Shown here piece by piece: positions 25,556 to 36,377 of a stretch of DNA of 64,000 nt. Origin of the DNA: Mesorhizobium sp. ZC-5 (GTDB lineage Bacteria > Pseudomonadota > Alphaproteobacteria > Rhizobiales > Rhizobiaceae); NCBI RefSeq assembly GCF_025753855.1, contig NZ_JAOWPT010000002.1:868001-932000 (forward strand), read 5' to 3'. Below the pieces are notes generated by a model. The model did no database searches and had not been told where the DNA came from. It worked only from the letters and a program-made list of their open reading frames with translations. Made by a program: the position numbers and the translations under genes. Each line of letters begins with the position of its first letter. The first letter of the stretch is position 1.

Positions 25556-25730
25556 CCCTACGTTGCCCCCCTCTGTCCTGCCGGACGTCTCCCCCGCAAG
25601 GGGGGAGATTGGCCTTCATTCTCGAATTCAACAATCTCGAACGTTGCAAAGAAAAATGCGACCAAGCGGACGGCTGATCTCCCCCCTTGCGGGGGAGATG
25701 TCCGGCAGGACAGAGGGGGGCAACGTAGGG
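25556..25730. repeat. RIME-like palindromic repeat, family A copy 3
   Basis: 54-bp arms 25556-25609 and 25677-25730 are reverse complements with one mismatch, around a 67-bp centre. It fills almost the whole 245-bp gap between glcB and tsaB and may end glcB transcription. Confidence 0.9.
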
Positions 25731-25767
25731 CGCTTGCCTTCCGCGCTGCCCTCGAGCGCGCCCTCCC

Positions 25768-26451
25768 ATGAACCTCATTGCCATCGACACATCAGCTAAT
25801 CTCTGCGCTGCCTGCGTCCTCGACATTGACACCGGCCGCGAACGCGGCCGGGTCGTGCGCGATATCGGCAAGGGCCACGCCGAATTGCTGATGGGCGTGA
25901 TCGAGGAAACTTTGAAGGCGGCCGATGTCGGTTACCCCTCTCTCGGCCGCATCGCGGTCTCCACCGGTCCGGGCTCGTTCACCGGCGTCCGCGTCGGTGT
26001 CGCGACCGCGCGGGGCCTCGCACTTGCGCTCAGGATACCGGCAACCGGGATCACCACCCTTGAAGCCATAGCCGCGGAAACGCGCCGGCAATTTCCCGCA
26101 CGGCCCGTCATGGTCGCCATCGATGCCCGGCGCGAGGAACTCTATGCGGCAATTTACGATGAATTCGGGAACATCCTGTACGCTCCGGCGGTGATCAACT
26201 TGCAGGATGCGGCCTTGCTGGCCAGGGAATATCGCCCCGTGCTTGCCGGGTCCGCCGCTGCCATGGCCGCCGAAGCCGCCGCATCCGATATCTTCGATGT
26301 CGGGTCGCTCGCCGCGACTGCCGATATCGGCGTCTACGCGAGCCTGGCCGCAGCAAGAGACCCAGACGCCGAAAAGCCGAAGCCGGTCTATTTGCGCGAG
26401 CCGGATGCGAAACCTCAAGCTGGCCTCATCCTGCCGAGGAGCGCTGGATAA
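25768..26451 (+). CDS. tsaB: tRNA threonylcarbamoyladenosine biosynthesis protein TsaB
   Basis: 227-aa TsaB of the ASKHA fold. N-terminal IAIDTSANLCAACVLD and the STGPGSFTGVRVGVATARGLA motif (~64-84) are diagnostic. It works with TsaD and TsaE to make t6A37 in ANN-reading tRNAs. The TAA stop overlaps the ATG of rimI (TAATG), so the two are coupled, as in many alphaproteobacteria. Confidence 0.96.
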   Translation: MNLIAIDTSANLCAACVLDIDTGRERGRVVRDIGKGHAELLMGVIEETLKAADVGYPSLGRIAVSTGPGSFTGVRVGVATARGLALALRIPATGITTLEAIAAETRRQFPARPVMVAIDARREELYAAIYDEFGNILYAPAVINLQDAALLAREYRPVLAGSAAAMAAEAAASDIFDVGSLAATADIGVYASLAAARDPDAEKPKPVYLREPDAKPQAGLILPRSAG

Positions 26452-26945
26452 TGCGGCTGCCTTTCATCCAGCCACGGATGCGCGACTATTCGATCCTGCC
26501 ACTGGCGCGCAGCCACAGCGCGGCGCTTTCGGTGCTGCATCGCGAGGATTTCGCAAGGCCGTGGACGGGAAACGAGTTTTCAGACCTGCTCGCCCAGAAC
26601 ACCGTCTTCGGCTTCGCCGCCTTTGAGACCGGCAAGGGCAGGGCGGGACCGGTGGGGTTCGTTCTGGCGCGGTTGGCTGTCGGCGAAGCGGAAATCCTGA
26701 CGGTCGCAGTGTCGCGCGCGCATCGCCGGCAGGGCCTTGGCCGGCAATTGATGGATGCCGTGCTGCGCCGGCTGCATGCACAGCGCGCCGAGGCGCTGTT
26801 CCTCGAAGTCGACGAGACCAACGCGCCGGCGATCGCGCTCTACCGCCGCCTGGGTTTTCGCGAGGTCGGCAAGCGCCCGGCCTATTATCAGGGTGAGGAC
26901 AACCGGAAGTCCAATGCGCTTGTCATGCGGCGTGATCTTCGTTAG
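26451..26945 (+). CDS. rimI: ribosomal-protein-alanine N-acetyltransferase (RimI)
   Basis: 164-aa GNAT enzyme. The acetyl-CoA loop is VSRAHRRQGLGRQLMDA (~84-100), followed by the RimI-like FLEVDETNAPAIALYRRLGF. It acetylates the N-terminal Ala of ribosomal protein S18 in E. coli; linkage to tsaB supports RimI over a generic GNAT. The start is fixed by the 1-base overlap with the tsaB stop. Confidence 0.9.
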   Translation: MRLPFIQPRMRDYSILPLARSHSAALSVLHREDFARPWTGNEFSDLLAQNTVFGFAAFETGKGRAGPVGFVLARLAVGEAEILTVAVSRAHRRQGLGRQLMDAVLRRLHAQRAEALFLEVDETNAPAIALYRRLGFREVGKRPAYYQGEDNRKSNALVMRRDLR

Positions 26946-26979
26946 CGGAATCCCCGGGGAGACGGAGCGTGGCGGCGGG

Positions 26980-27780
26980 ATGATCGGTTCGATCCGGATT
27001 GGGCTCGCCCTGCTTTTGATCTGCATCGCCACGCTGGTCATGGCGCCCTTGCAGATGCTGGTGTTGAAAACCGGGCTTTTCAACCCGGGGACGGTCCCCC
27101 GGTTCTGGCACCGAATAGTCCTCAAGGCCTTGGGTCTGCGCGTTCACGTTCGGGGGACGATCGCCCCGCAGCGCCCCTTGCTCATCGCCTCGAACCACAT
27201 TTCCTGGACCGACATCATGGTCATCGGCTCGCTGGCCGACGTCGCGTTCATCGCCAAGTCGGACGTCGCCGGCTGGCCGGTGTTCGGCTCGCTGGCCCGC
27301 TTGCAGCGCACGGTGTTCGTCGAGCGTGAGCGCAAGGGCAGATCAGGCGACCAGGCCGGCGAGATCGCCGGCCGTCTGGCCGGCAACGACGCGGTCGTGC
27401 TGTTTGCCGAGGGCAGCACCGGCGACGGTAATCATCTGCTGCCGTTCAAGAGCACGCTGTTCGGCGCCGCACGCCTGGCGCTGGGCAACAGCAATGCGGA
27501 AACGGTCTACATACAGCCGGTGGCGATCGCCTATACGAAACTGCAGGGCATGCCGATGGGTCGCCAGCACCGGGTCGCGGCGTCGTGGATCGGCGATGCC
27601 GATCTCGTGCCGCACCTGCTGGACGTGTTGCGCGAGCGCGCCATGGATGTCGAGGTGCAGTTCGGCGAGCCGCTGGAGTTCAAGGCAGGCAGCGATCGCA
27701 AACAGGTCACCCGGCGCGTCGAAGGCGAGGTGCGTACCATGATGCTCGAGGCGCTGCGGACGCGGCAGCGGGCACGATGA
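26980..27780 (+). CDS. plsC: 1-acyl-sn-glycerol-3-phosphate acyltransferase (PlsC-like)
   Basis: 266 aa with an N-terminal membrane anchor (~5-30) and the acyltransferase motifs NHISWTD (H-x4-D, ~67-73) and FAEGSTGDG (~137-145). It transfers an acyl group to lysophosphatidic acid (or to an ornithine-lipid precursor in OlsA-like members) at the inner membrane. The start at ATG 26980 is taken because the membrane anchor begins there; an earlier in-frame ATG overlaps rimI. Confidence 0.9.
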   Translation: MIGSIRIGLALLLICIATLVMAPLQMLVLKTGLFNPGTVPRFWHRIVLKALGLRVHVRGTIAPQRPLLIASNHISWTDIMVIGSLADVAFIAKSDVAGWPVFGSLARLQRTVFVERERKGRSGDQAGEIAGRLAGNDAVVLFAEGSTGDGNHLLPFKSTLFGAARLALGNSNAETVYIQPVAIAYTKLQGMPMGRQHRVAASWIGDADLVPHLLDVLRERAMDVEVQFGEPLEFKAGSDRKQVTRRVEGEVRTMMLEALRTRQRAR

Positions 27781-27838
27781 TGCGCGAGGCGGCAGAATCG
27801 TCTGTTTTTTGTCATCGGGAAGCGTTAAAAGCCGCCGC

Positions 27839-29248
27839 ATGGATTTGAACGAAATCACCGAAGAGATGGCGCCGGCCGTGCCGGTTGCCCATTTGGAAAA
27901 GCCCGTGGCGCCGAAGAAGGTCTTCCTCAAGACCTATGGCTGCCAGATGAATGTCTACGACTCGCAGCGCATGAGCGATGCGTTGTCGGCCGACGGCTAT
28001 GTGGCAACCGAAACGGTCGAGGATGCCGATCTGGTCTTGATCAACACCTGCCATATCCGGGAGAAGGCTGCGGAAAAGGTCTATTCGCAACTCGGACGGC
28101 TGCGCAAGATCAAGGCCGAGCGCGCCGAACACGGCCGCGAGATGATGATCGGCGTCGCCGGTTGCGTGGCGCAGGCAGAAGGCCGGGAAATCCTCAGGCG
28201 CGCACCAGTGGTCGATCTTGTCATCGGCCCGCAGACCTATCACCGGCTGCCTGACGCTTTGAGAAAAGTGCGCGGCGGTGAAAAGGTCGTCGAGACGGAA
28301 TACGCGATCGAGGACAAGTTCGAGCACCTGCCCCAGCCCAGGCGCAACGAGATCATCGGCCGCGGCGTGACTGCGTTTCTCACCGTACAGGAAGGCTGTG
28401 ACAAGTTCTGCACCTTCTGCGTGGTGCCTTATACGCGCGGTTCCGAGGTCTCCCGCCCGGTGGCGCAGATTGTTGCCGAGGCGGAAAAGCTTGCCGAAGC
28501 CGGCGTGCGCGAACTGACCCTGCTCGGCCAGAACGTCAATGCCTGGCATGGTGAGGGGCCTGACGGCAGCGAATGGGGTCTCGGCCGCCTGCTGTTCCGC
28601 CTCGCCGAAATCCCCGGCCTTGCCCGGTTGCGCTACACCACCAGCCACCCGCGCGACATGGACGACGAACTGATCGCGGCGCATCGCGACCTTTCCGCCG
28701 TCATGCCCTACCTGCATCTGCCGGTTCAGTCCGGCTCCGATCGCATCCTGAAGGCGATGAACCGCCGGCACACCGGCGCCGATTATCTCCGGCTGATCAA
28801 TCGTATCCGGACAGTGCGGCCGGACATCGCCATGTCGGGTGATTTTATCGTCGGCTTCCCCGGCGAGACGGAGCAGGATTTCGAAGCGACGCTGGCCCTG
28901 GTGCGGCAGGTTCGTTACGCGCAGGCCTTCTCGTTCAAATATTCGCCGCGTCCCGGTACGCCGGGCGCCGACATGGCGGATCATGTGCCCGAGGATGTGA
29001 AGGACGAGCGGCTGCAGCGTCTGCAGGCGCTGCTCGCGGAACAACTGCGCGATTTCACCGTTGGATCGGTCGGCAAGACGATGGATTTGCTGATCGAAAA
29101 GCCGGGCCGTCAGGCAGGCCAGCGGGTCGGGCGGTCGCCTTGGCTGCAGCCGGTGATTGTTGATGAAAAGGCCGGTGAAATCGGTGACATTATCCAGGTG
29201 CGAATCACCAAGGCAGGTCCCGCCAGCCTGTTCGCCGAGCCGGTGTGA
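27839..29248 (+). CDS. miaB: tRNA-2-methylthio-N6-dimethylallyladenosine synthase (MiaB)
   Basis: 469-aa methylthiotransferase. The auxiliary cluster Cys are C35 (TYGCQMN), C71 ([10 protein letters not shown]) and C109 (GVAGCVAQ). The radical SAM triad is C187-x3-C191-x2-C194, and a C-terminal TRAM domain follows (~400-465). It adds a methylthio group to i6A37 of tRNA. ATG 27839 is the family start; ten further codons from a TTG are open upstream. Confidence 0.97.
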   Translation: MDLNEITEEMAPAVPVAHLEKPVAPKKVFLKTYGCQMNVYDSQRMSDALSADGYVATETVEDADLVLINTCHIREKAAEKVYSQLGRLRKIKAERAEHGREMMIGVAGCVAQAEGREILRRAPVVDLVIGPQTYHRLPDALRKVRGGEKVVETEYAIEDKFEHLPQPRRNEIIGRGVTAFLTVQEGCDKFCTFCVVPYTRGSEVSRPVAQIVAEAEKLAEAGVRELTLLGQNVNAWHGEGPDGSEWGLGRLLFRLAEIPGLARLRYTTSHPRDMDDELIAAHRDLSAVMPYLHLPVQSGSDRILKAMNRRHTGADYLRLINRIRTVRPDIAMSGDFIVGFPGETEQDFEATLALVRQVRYAQAFSFKYSPRPGTPGADMADHVPEDVKDERLQRLQALLAEQLRDFTVGSVGKTMDLLIEKPGRQAGQRVGRSPWLQPVIVDEKAGEIGDIIQVRITKAGPASLFAEPV

Positions 29249-29271
29249 TGCCGGCCAATGAGGAGAGACGG

Positions 29272-30303
29272 TTGAGCGCCACCACGGAATTGAAGAACGT
29301 GCCCTCCGGGGCATCTGACATGGCGCACATCGTTCTGACCTTCGACAACAACAAGCTTGCAAGTTCGCTCTACGGTCAGTTCGACGAAAACCTGGCCCGG
29401 CTGGAACAGAAGCTCGGCGTGGACATCCGTTCGCGCGGCAACCAGCTGACCATAAAGGGAAACGCCGCCGCCGCCGAACAGGCCCGCCGGGCGCTCGACC
29501 ATCTCTACAGCATCCTGCAGAAGGGCGCCGAGATCGCCCAGTCCGACGTCGACGGGGCGGTGCGCATGGCGATCGCTGCCGACGACCAGCTGACTCTGCC
29601 GACGCTGGAGCGCAAGGGCAAGATGGCGGCGGCGCAGATCGCCACCCGCAAGCGCACCATCTATGCCCGCTCGCTCAACCAGGACGCCTATATGCGGGCG
29701 CTCGAACGGTCGGAAATGGTATTTGGCGTCGGCCCTGCCGGCACCGGCAAGACCTATCTCGCGGTTGCCTATGCGGCGATGCTGCTCGAGCGCGGGCTGG
29801 TCGAGCGCATTGTGCTGTCGCGACCGGCGGTAGAGGCCGGCGAGCGGCTGGGTTTCCTGCCGGGAGACATGAAGGAAAAGGTCGATCCTTATCTCCGCCC
29901 ACTCTACGACGCGCTCTACGACATGATGCCGGCCGACAAGGTCGAGCGGGCGATCGCCGCCGAGGTCATCGAGATCGCGCCGCTGGCCTTCATGCGTGGC
30001 CGCACGCTGGCGCATGCTGCCGTCATCCTCGACGAGGCGCAGAACACCACGCCGATGCAGATGAAGATGTTCCTGACTCGCCTCGGCGAGAATGCCCGCA
30101 TGATCGTCACCGGCGACCCGTCGCAGATCGACCTGCCGCCCAACACGAAGTCCGGGCTCGTCGAGGCGCTGCGCATCCTCGAAGGTGTGCCGGGCATCGT
30201 CACCGTGCGCTTCAACGAGACCGACGTGGTCCGTCATCCGCTCGTCGCCGAAATCGTGCAGGCTTACGATCGTGATGGTAAAAAGGCACGCGGAGCAGGA
30301 TGA
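29272..30303 (+). CDS. PhoH family ATPase (YbeZ-type)
   Basis: ~343-aa cytosolic P-loop protein. N-terminal KH-like part, then Walker A GPAGTGKTYLA (~155-165), SRPAVEAGERLGFLPG, Walker B VILDEAQNTT and sensor TGDPSQIDLP. TTG 29272 is chosen because AGGAG lies 6 bases upstream; ATG 29248, overlapping the miaB stop, is the alternative. The order miaB-phoH-ybeY-corC-lnt is conserved in many proteobacteria. YbeZ interacts with the endoribonuclease YbeY and is thought to help 16S rRNA maturation. Confidence 0.93.
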   Translation: MSATTELKNVPSGASDMAHIVLTFDNNKLASSLYGQFDENLARLEQKLGVDIRSRGNQLTIKGNAAAAEQARRALDHLYSILQKGAEIAQSDVDGAVRMAIAADDQLTLPTLERKGKMAAAQIATRKRTIYARSLNQDAYMRALERSEMVFGVGPAGTGKTYLAVAYAAMLLERGLVERIVLSRPAVEAGERLGFLPGDMKEKVDPYLRPLYDALYDMMPADKVERAIAAEVIEIAPLAFMRGRTLAHAAVILDEAQNTTPMQMKMFLTRLGENARMIVTGDPSQIDLPPNTKSGLVEALRILEGVPGIVTVRFNETDVVRHPLVAEIVQAYDRDGKKARGAG

Positions 30304-30327
30304 GCAAGGGCTGACCGGCGGAATGCC

Positions 30328-30852
30328 ATGAAGAATACCCTTGGCCGACCGCTGGCGCCGGAAATCGACCTGTCACTCATCGCGGCCGTCGAGATCGATA
30401 TCCTGATCGAGGCGGGCGACTGGCCCGTCGAAGCCAATCTCCTCGGATTGGCGCGGCGCGCGATCGCAGCCGTCTTTGCCGAAGCCGGGATCGAGGCTCC
30501 GGCTACCGAACTGAGCCTCGTCTTCACCGACGACGCCAGCATCCGCGCGCTCAATGCCGGCTGGCGGGAGAAGGACAAGCCGACCAACGTGCTGTCCTTT
30601 CCGGCATTCCCGCCGAAGCTTGGGGGCGCATTGCCGCCGATGCTGGGCGACATCGTCCTGGCATCGGAGACCATTTCACGGGAGGCGGCTCTGGAAGAGA
30701 AGCCGTTCGAGCACCATCTGACACATCTTATTACGCATGGCCTTCTGCATCTTCTCGGGTACGATCATGAGGTCGAGGTGGACGCGGAGGCGATGGAATT
30801 GGTCGAGAGGCGGGCGCTTGCGCGGCTTGCCATTCCCGATCCCTACGCGTAA
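30328..30852 (+). CDS. ybeY: endoribonuclease YbeY
   Basis: 174-aa zinc metalloprotein. The active-site [11 protein letters not shown] motif (H-x3-H-x5-H, ~136-146) follows THLI, and [10 protein letters not shown] (~82-91) is typical. It processes the 3' end of 16S rRNA and takes part in ribosome quality control and sRNA regulation (studied in S. meliloti as SMc01113). It sits between phoH and the CorC-like gene in the conserved order. The N-terminal ~20 residues are less conserved; the ribosome site is weak. Confidence 0.95.
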   Translation: MKNTLGRPLAPEIDLSLIAAVEIDILIEAGDWPVEANLLGLARRAIAAVFAEAGIEAPATELSLVFTDDASIRALNAGWREKDKPTNVLSFPAFPPKLGGALPPMLGDIVLASETISREAALEEKPFEHHLTHLITHGLLHLLGYDHEVEVDAEAMELVERRALARLAIPDPYA

Positions 30853-30878
30853 CAGGAAATGGTAATTCACGGACGAAG

Positions 30879-31931
30879 ATGAACGACATCATCAAATCTG
30901 CCCCCGAATCCGAGAAGGGCGAGGAATCCCGGGCCTCCGGCCAGTCTGACGACGGTCCGAGTCCGGCCGACCAGCCTTCCCCCGAGCGTCCTTCCTTATT
31001 CGAGCGGCTAGCCGGCCTTTTCAAGCCGCGCAACGGCTCCAACCTGCGTGAGGATCTGGCTGATGCCCTGGCCGAGAGTGCGGCGGACGAAGCTGCGTTC
31101 TCGCCCGGCGAACGGGCCATGCTCAACAACATCCTGCGGCTGCGCGAGGTCCGGGTCGAGGACGTGATGGTGCCGCGCGCCGATGTCGAGGCGGTGGAGA
31201 TATCGACAACGCTTGGCGCGCTGTTGAACGTTTTCGAGCAATCGGGACATTCGCGCATGCCGGTTTACGCCGAAACGCTCGATGATCCGCGCGGCATGAT
31301 CCATATTCGCGATATCATGGGCCATATCACCCGGCTTGCACGGGTGAAGAAGGGACGTGCGACCAAGGCGGCCGCGGCGCGGCCCGCGGCGCTCGACCTT
31401 GCCAATGTCGATCTCACCAAATCGATCGGCGAGTTGAACCTGATCCGCAGCGTGCTGTTCGTGCCGCCGTCGATGCTGGCCTCCGACCTGATGGCGCGCA
31501 TGCAGGCGGCGCGAACTCAGATGGCGCTTGTGATCGATGAATATGGCGGCACCGACGGCCTCGTCTCGCTTGAAGACATCGTCGAAATGGTGGTTGGCGA
31601 CATCGAAGACGAGCACGATGACGACGAGCCGCTGATCACCCAGACCGGCGATGGCGTGTTCATCGTCGACGCCAAGGCCGAGATCGACGATGTCGCCGCC
31701 AAGATCGGCGAGGACTTCAAGCCCGGCGAGCATGGCGAGTATGTCGACACGATCGGCGGCATGATCTTCAACACGCTGGGCCGTGTCCCGGCACGGGGTG
31801 AAGTTGTTCAGGCCATTCCGGGTTTCGAGTTCCATGTCCTCGACGCCGATCCGCGACGGGTCAAACGTGTGCGTATCGTCCATGATCCCAAGGGCGAGCG
31901 CCGCCGCCGGGTTCGCGAACAGCAAGCCTGA
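30879..31931 (+). CDS. CBS-domain hemolysin/CorC-like protein (TlyC)
   Basis: 350 aa without the membrane DUF21 domain, so the soluble CorC/TlyC form. A disordered acidic N-terminus (1-40) is followed by two CBS motifs (VEDVMVPRADVEAVE ~90-104; LASDLMARMQAARTQMALVIDEYGGTDG ~204-231) and a CorC_HlyC transporter-associated domain (~255-335). The family is tied to Mg/Co efflux or membrane lipid integrity. Its place between ybeY and lnt is the standard proteobacterial order. Confidence 0.92.
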   Translation: MNDIIKSAPESEKGEESRASGQSDDGPSPADQPSPERPSLFERLAGLFKPRNGSNLREDLADALAESAADEAAFSPGERAMLNNILRLREVRVEDVMVPRADVEAVEISTTLGALLNVFEQSGHSRMPVYAETLDDPRGMIHIRDIMGHITRLARVKKGRATKAAAARPAALDLANVDLTKSIGELNLIRSVLFVPPSMLASDLMARMQAARTQMALVIDEYGGTDGLVSLEDIVEMVVGDIEDEHDDDEPLITQTGDGVFIVDAKAEIDDVAAKIGEDFKPGEHGEYVDTIGGMIFNTLGRVPARGEVVQAIPGFEFHVLDADPRRVKRVRIVHDPKGERRRRVREQQA

Positions 31932-32014
31932 ACCGCAAAACAAATCACCACGAGTTTGGAACCTTGGCCCCCGCCTGATACATCTCTCGGGGGTTGATTC
32001 TACGGGATATGGGC

Positions 32015-33607
32015 ATGGACCGGCTTGCCGGCAGGATAATATTGCTGTGGGGCTGGCGCCGGGCGCTTGTCGCATTCGCCGCTGGCGCGCTGGCAGTCCT
32101 CGCCCAGGCACCCTATGATTTTTTTGCCGTCTGCTTCGTCTCCTTTCCGGTGCTCGTCTGGCTGCTGGACGGGGCCACCGCCGAACCGCCCGCCCGCTTC
32201 CTGAAGCGGCTCGTCCCGGCCTTCGCGGTCGGCTGGTGGTTCGGCTTTGGTTATTTCGTCACCGGATTGTGGTGGGTCGGCGGCGCGCTGCTGGTCGAGG
32301 CGGACGATTTTGCCTGGGCACTGCCGCTCGCAGTCCTTGCTTTGCCGGCGCTGCTGGCTGTTTTTTACGGCCTGGCGGCTGTTCTGGCACGACTGTTCTG
32401 GACTGGCGATATTGGCCGGATCGCATCGCTCGCGGTCGGGTTCGGGGTGGCGGAATGGCTGCGCTCCGTTGTTTTTACCGGCTTTCCGTGGAACCCGATT
32501 GGCTATGCGGCCATGCCGATCCCGCTACTGATGCAATCGGTTTCCGTGGTCGGCGTCATCGGCATGAACGCACTCGCCGTTTTCGTTTTTTCGATGCCGG
32601 CGCTGCTCGCATCGAACAGGCATCTTCGAACCGGCCTCGTTCTGGCGGCGGCGTTGGCCATCGCTCACGTCGGATTCGGTTATTGGCGCCTTTCCGGACC
32701 GGAGGGTGCGTCGGCACGTTCGCTGGCGGTGAGAATTGTCCAGCCCTCGATCCTGCAGACCGAGAAATGGGATGGCGAGGTCCGCGACCGCATCTTCAGG
32801 ACGATGCTCGACCTGTCGGCACAGCCAGCGCTCGCAGATGGCAAGAAGCCGCAATTGATCCTTTGGCCGGAAACGTCGGTACCTTTTCTCTTCACCGAAC
32901 GCCCGGACGCACTGGTGGCGATCGGGGAACTGCTCGGGGACGGTCAGATATTAATGGCAGGCGCCGTGCGGGCGGAGGGAAGTTCTGGTTCCAACGCGAA
33001 TGCGCGCTACTACAACTCCGTCGTCGCTATCAACGATGCCGGCGAGATCGTCGATGCGGTCGACAAGGTGCATCTTGTTCCGTTCGGCGAATATCTGCCG
33101 TTCGAAGATATGCTTGCGAGCATCGGCATCGAGAAGATCGTACAATTCCCGATGACCTTTTCGGCTGGCAACCAGCGCCATGCCGTAACGCTTGCCGGCG
33201 CCATTCGCGCGGTGCCCTTCATCTGCTACGAGATCATTTTTCCCGACATGGTGAAACACGATACCGCGATGTCGGACCTCATCGTGAACGTCACCAACGA
33301 CGCCTGGTTCGGGGATACGCCAGGACCCTACCAGCATTTCCGGCAGGCTCAGATCAGGGCGGTCGAAACCAGCCAGCCATTGGTCCGCGCCGCCAATACC
33401 GGCATCTCGGGGTTCATCGACGATCGAGGGCGCGTCGTTGACGCTTTGGCGATCAACACCGCGGGCGTGCTGGATGTGACGGTGTCGTTTCCCAACCAGT
33501 CCAGCATGAGTTTCGCGGATCAGCGATTCGTTGGCCCGCTCGTTTTGCTCGTCCTGTTCGGTTTTGCCTGTGGAATGCGCTTGCGGCAGCGCCTACGACC
33601 GAATTGA
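32015..33607 (+). CDS. lnt: apolipoprotein N-acyltransferase
   Basis: 530-aa inner-membrane enzyme that adds the third acyl chain to lipoproteins. The N-terminal half is multi-TM and the nitrilase-like periplasmic domain (~235-490) carries the triad Glu286 ([11 protein letters not shown]), Lys351 ([11 protein letters not shown]) and Cys404 ([10 protein letters not shown]). Three starts are possible (TTG 31994, ATG 32009, ATG 32015); 32015 is picked for a GGGA 8 bases before it. A final TM helix anchors the C-terminus. Confidence 0.96.
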   Translation: MDRLAGRIILLWGWRRALVAFAAGALAVLAQAPYDFFAVCFVSFPVLVWLLDGATAEPPARFLKRLVPAFAVGWWFGFGYFVTGLWWVGGALLVEADDFAWALPLAVLALPALLAVFYGLAAVLARLFWTGDIGRIASLAVGFGVAEWLRSVVFTGFPWNPIGYAAMPIPLLMQSVSVVGVIGMNALAVFVFSMPALLASNRHLRTGLVLAAALAIAHVGFGYWRLSGPEGASARSLAVRIVQPSILQTEKWDGEVRDRIFRTMLDLSAQPALADGKKPQLILWPETSVPFLFTERPDALVAIGELLGDGQILMAGAVRAEGSSGSNANARYYNSVVAINDAGEIVDAVDKVHLVPFGEYLPFEDMLASIGIEKIVQFPMTFSAGNQRHAVTLAGAIRAVPFICYEIIFPDMVKHDTAMSDLIVNVTNDAWFGDTPGPYQHFRQAQIRAVETSQPLVRAANTGISGFIDDRGRVVDALAINTAGVLDVTVSFPNQSSMSFADQRFVGPLVLLVLFGFACGMRLRQRLRPN

Positions 33608-33750
33608 CAGGATGTATATTAGAAACTCATATTGTATTGTTCTGGGAACTTTCGGTTTGGTATCCATCTAATAACCAGGGGCTTTTGGATCGACCAGCCC
33701 GGAAGCCGGGAATAAGCAAATAAAAAAGCCGTCCGAACGGCGAGGAAAAA

Positions 33751-34167
33751 ATGGCAGAAAACAAGAAGAAACCGAATCCGATTGATATTCACGTGGGCAG
33801 CCGTATACGGCTTCGTCGAAACATGCTGGGGATGAGCCAGGAAAAACTTGGCGAAAGCCTCGGCATAACATTCCAGCAGATCCAGAAATACGAAAAAGGG
33901 ACCAACCGGGTCGGGGCGAGCCGGTTGCAAGCGATCGCTTCGATACTCAACGTGCCGGTAGCCTTCTTTTTCGAAGATGCGCCCGGGCACGAAGCGGGTC
34001 CTGCTGGAGGTTTGGCCGAAGACAGTTCGACAACATATGTCGTTGATTTCCTCAACAGCCCGGAGGGCCTCCAGCTCAACCGGGCTTTTGTACGGATCAA
34101 CGATGCCAAGGTTCGGCGAAAGGTCGTTGATCTGGTAAAGGCGTTGGCTGCCGACGACGAAGAGTGA
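33751..34167 (+). CDS. XRE-family HTH regulator upstream of metK
   Basis: 138-aa regulator with an N-terminal Cro/CI domain (GSRIRLRRNMLGMSQEKLGESLGITFQQIQKYEKG, ~16-50). A C-terminal tail (LNRAFVRINDAKVRRKVVDLVKALAAD) is shared by rhizobial PhrR/SinR-like proteins. GAGG lies 6-9 bases before the ATG, and two small hairpins (CCCGG-AAG-CCGGG ~33698-33710; GCCGT-CCGA-ACGGC 33728-33741) abut that ribosome site, which could gate translation. It lies directly before metK in the same direction, as in other Rhizobiales. A role in stress or methionine control is inferred from context only. Confidence 0.88.
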   Translation: MAENKKKPNPIDIHVGSRIRLRRNMLGMSQEKLGESLGITFQQIQKYEKGTNRVGASRLQAIASILNVPVAFFFEDAPGHEAGPAGGLAEDSSTTYVVDFLNSPEGLQLNRAFVRINDAKVRRKVVDLVKALAADDEE

Positions 34168-34212
34168 ATCAGGATTCGTCGAGGGCCGGAGGCGCTCGAT
34201 GTTGACGCGGTT

Positions 34213-34236
34213 TACCGCCGGTTGGTGCCGGCGGTA
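34213..34236 (+). promoter_or_regulatory. perfect hairpin in metK leader
   Basis: TACCGCCGG (34213-34221), loop TTGGTG, CCGGCGGTA (34228-34236): nine perfect pairs, 107 bases before the metK GTG. No T-run follows, so it is not a simple terminator. It does not match the SAM-II or SAM/SAH riboswitch cores I know. Confidence 0.4.
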
Positions 34237-34342
34237 TGATGCATGTTCCCCAAAGATGGCTTGACGAGTTCGATCCGCGTTCGCTACACGGTCTCCGCCT
34301 GATCCGGCGCTGCTGCCGGCATTTTTTCAAGAGGGGACACCC

Positions 34343-35626
34343 GTGGCGCGCCAGAATTACCTTTTCACCAGTGAATCCGTTTCCGAAGGCCATCCCGACA
34401 AGGTTTGCGATCGCATCTCCGACGAGATCGTCGATCTGGTCTACCGTGAGGCCAAGAAGTCAGGCATGGACGCCTGGGACGTCCGCGTCGCCTGCGAGAC
34501 GCTGGCCACCACCAACCGCGTGGTGATCGCCGGCGAGGTTCGCGTCCCGAAGTCTCTGCTCAAGCAGGACAAGAACGGCAACATCCTCGAGGATGCCAAG
34601 GAATTTCCGATCATCAACCCGTCGAAGTTCAAGTCGGTCGCCCGCAAAGCGATCCGCGCCATCGGCTACGAGCAGAGCGGTTTCCACTGGAAGACCGCTA
34701 AGATCGACGTGCTGCTGCACGGCCAGTCCGCCGATATCGCCCAGGGCGTCGACAACGCCGCCGACAAGCAGGGCGAGGAGGGCGCGGGTGACCAGGGCAT
34801 CATGTTCGGCTATGCTTGCCGCGAGACGCCTGACCTGATGCCGGCGCCGATCTACTACGCCCACAAGATCCTCGAATTGCTCGCCGCCGCCCGCCACGAA
34901 GGCAAGGGCGAAGCCGGCAAGCTCGGTCCCGACGCCAAGAGCCAGGTGACCGTCCGTTATGTCGACGGCAAGGCCAAGGAAGTTACCCAAATCGTGCTCT
35001 CGACCCAGCACCTCGATGGAAGCTGGGATTCGAAGAAGGTGCGCAAGGTCGTCGAGCCTTACATTCTCGAAGCGCTTGGAGACCTCGAGATCGCCAAGGA
35101 TTGCAACTGGTTCATCAACCCGACCGGCAAGTTTGTCATCGGCGGCCCCGACGGCGATGCGGGCCTCACGGGCCGCAAGATCATCGTCGATACCTACGGT
35201 GGCGCGGCGCCCCATGGCGGCGGCGCGTTTTCCGGCAAGGACACGACCAAGGTCGACCGGTCGGCGGCCTATGCCGCGCGCTACCTTGCCAAGAACGTCG
35301 TGGCGGCCGGCCTCGCCGACCGCTGCACCATCCAGCTCTCCTACGCCATCGGCGTCGCCCAGCCCCTGTCGGTCTATGTCGACCTTCACGGCACCGGCAA
35401 GGTCGACGAGGGCAAGCTGGAAGACGCTCTGCGGACGGTCATGGACCTTTCGCCGTCCGGCATCCGCAAGCATCTCGATCTCAACAAGCCGATTTATGCC
35501 AAGACATCGTCTTACGGCCATTTCGGCCGCAAGGCTGGCCGCGATGGTTCCTTCTCCTGGGAAAAGACCGATCTCGCAAAAGCCCTCAAGGATGCGGTGA
35601 ACGGCAAGGAACGCGCAGCGGCCTGA
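34343..35626 (+). CDS. metK: S-adenosylmethionine synthetase
   Basis: 427 aa (alphaproteobacterial length, longer than the ~384 aa of E. coli). GHPDK (16-20), [12 protein letters not shown] and the P-loop-like GGGAFSGKD signature are present. It makes SAM from ATP and methionine. The start is GTG 34343 with GAGGGG 8-13 bases before it. The gene has a structured 175-base leader after the XRE regulator. trmB, a SAM user, follows 5 bases after the stop. Confidence 0.98.
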   Translation: MARQNYLFTSESVSEGHPDKVCDRISDEIVDLVYREAKKSGMDAWDVRVACETLATTNRVVIAGEVRVPKSLLKQDKNGNILEDAKEFPIINPSKFKSVARKAIRAIGYEQSGFHWKTAKIDVLLHGQSADIAQGVDNAADKQGEEGAGDQGIMFGYACRETPDLMPAPIYYAHKILELLAAARHEGKGEAGKLGPDAKSQVTVRYVDGKAKEVTQIVLSTQHLDGSWDSKKVRKVVEPYILEALGDLEIAKDCNWFINPTGKFVIGGPDGDAGLTGRKIIVDTYGGAAPHGGGAFSGKDTTKVDRSAAYAARYLAKNVVAAGLADRCTIQLSYAIGVAQPLSVYVDLHGTGKVDEGKLEDALRTVMDLSPSGIRKHLDLNKPIYAKTSSYGHFGRKAGRDGSFSWEKTDLAKALKDAVNGKERAAA

Positions 35627-35631
35627 ACTTG

Positions 35632-36333
35632 ATGACGACCGGCGAGCGGCGCAGCCGATCCACGGAAGCGTTTTACGGTCGCCGGCACGGCAAGACGCTT
35701 CGGCCAATGCAGGCCGAAGCGCTCGAAACAATTCTACCGCGATATCGGATAGATCTGTCTGTTCCCGCGCCGGGAAACCTCAGTGCGCTTTTCCAGGCTG
35801 ATGTATCCGAAGTACGCCTCGAAATCGGCTTTGGTGGTGGCGAACACCTCCTGCACGACGCCGAGACCAATCCGCGGACGGGGCTGATCGGCGTCGAGCC
35901 CTTCGTCAACGGCATGGCGAAGCTGATGATGGCTCTCGCGGGTCACCCACGCGGAAATGTCAGGATTTTTGACGACGACGCGACCCGCCTGCTCGATTGG
36001 CTGCCGGATGCTTCGCTCGACGGCCTGGCGCTGCTTTATCCCGACCCCTGGCCGAAGAAAAAGCACTGGAAGCGCCGATTCGTCAGTTCGACCAATCTCG
36101 ACCGTTTCGCGCGCGCGTTGAAGCCCGGCGGCGTTTTCCGCTTTGCCTCGGACATCGATACCTATGTGAACTGGACGTTGCTTCATTGCCGCGCCCATCG
36201 GGCATTCGAATGGCAGGCGGTGGAAGCGAACAACTGGCACCAGCCTTATACCGGCTGGCCGGGGACCCGCTATGAAGCGAAGGCCCTGCGTGAAGGGCGT
36301 ACGCCGGCATACCTCACATTCGTGAGGAAATAG
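35632..36333 (+). CDS. trmB: tRNA (guanine-N7-)-methyltransferase
   Basis: 233-aa class I methyltransferase making m7G46 in tRNA. The SAM-binding motif is [12 protein letters not shown] (~62-73). The TrmB signature is [16 protein letters not shown] (~137-152), with a C-terminal [13 protein letters not shown] motif. The ATG lies 5 bases after the metK stop, so it is in the same transcript and probably translationally coupled, since no strong ribosome site is seen. Confidence 0.96.
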   Translation: MTTGERRSRSTEAFYGRRHGKTLRPMQAEALETILPRYRIDLSVPAPGNLSALFQADVSEVRLEIGFGGGEHLLHDAETNPRTGLIGVEPFVNGMAKLMMALAGHPRGNVRIFDDDATRLLDWLPDASLDGLALLYPDPWPKKKHWKRRFVSSTNLDRFARALKPGGVFRFASDIDTYVNWTLLHCRAHRAFEWQAVEANNWHQPYTGWPGTRYEAKALREGRTPAYLTFVRK

Positions 36334-36377
36334 CGCGCCCTTCCTTCGGCCGCGGAAATTCCTGCGGCGTGGCCGAC

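Noticed and set aside
34168-34342. SAM-II or SAM/SAH riboswitch before metK
   Set aside because: The hairpin and flanks do not show the conserved core bases or pseudoknot partners of those classes as I know them.
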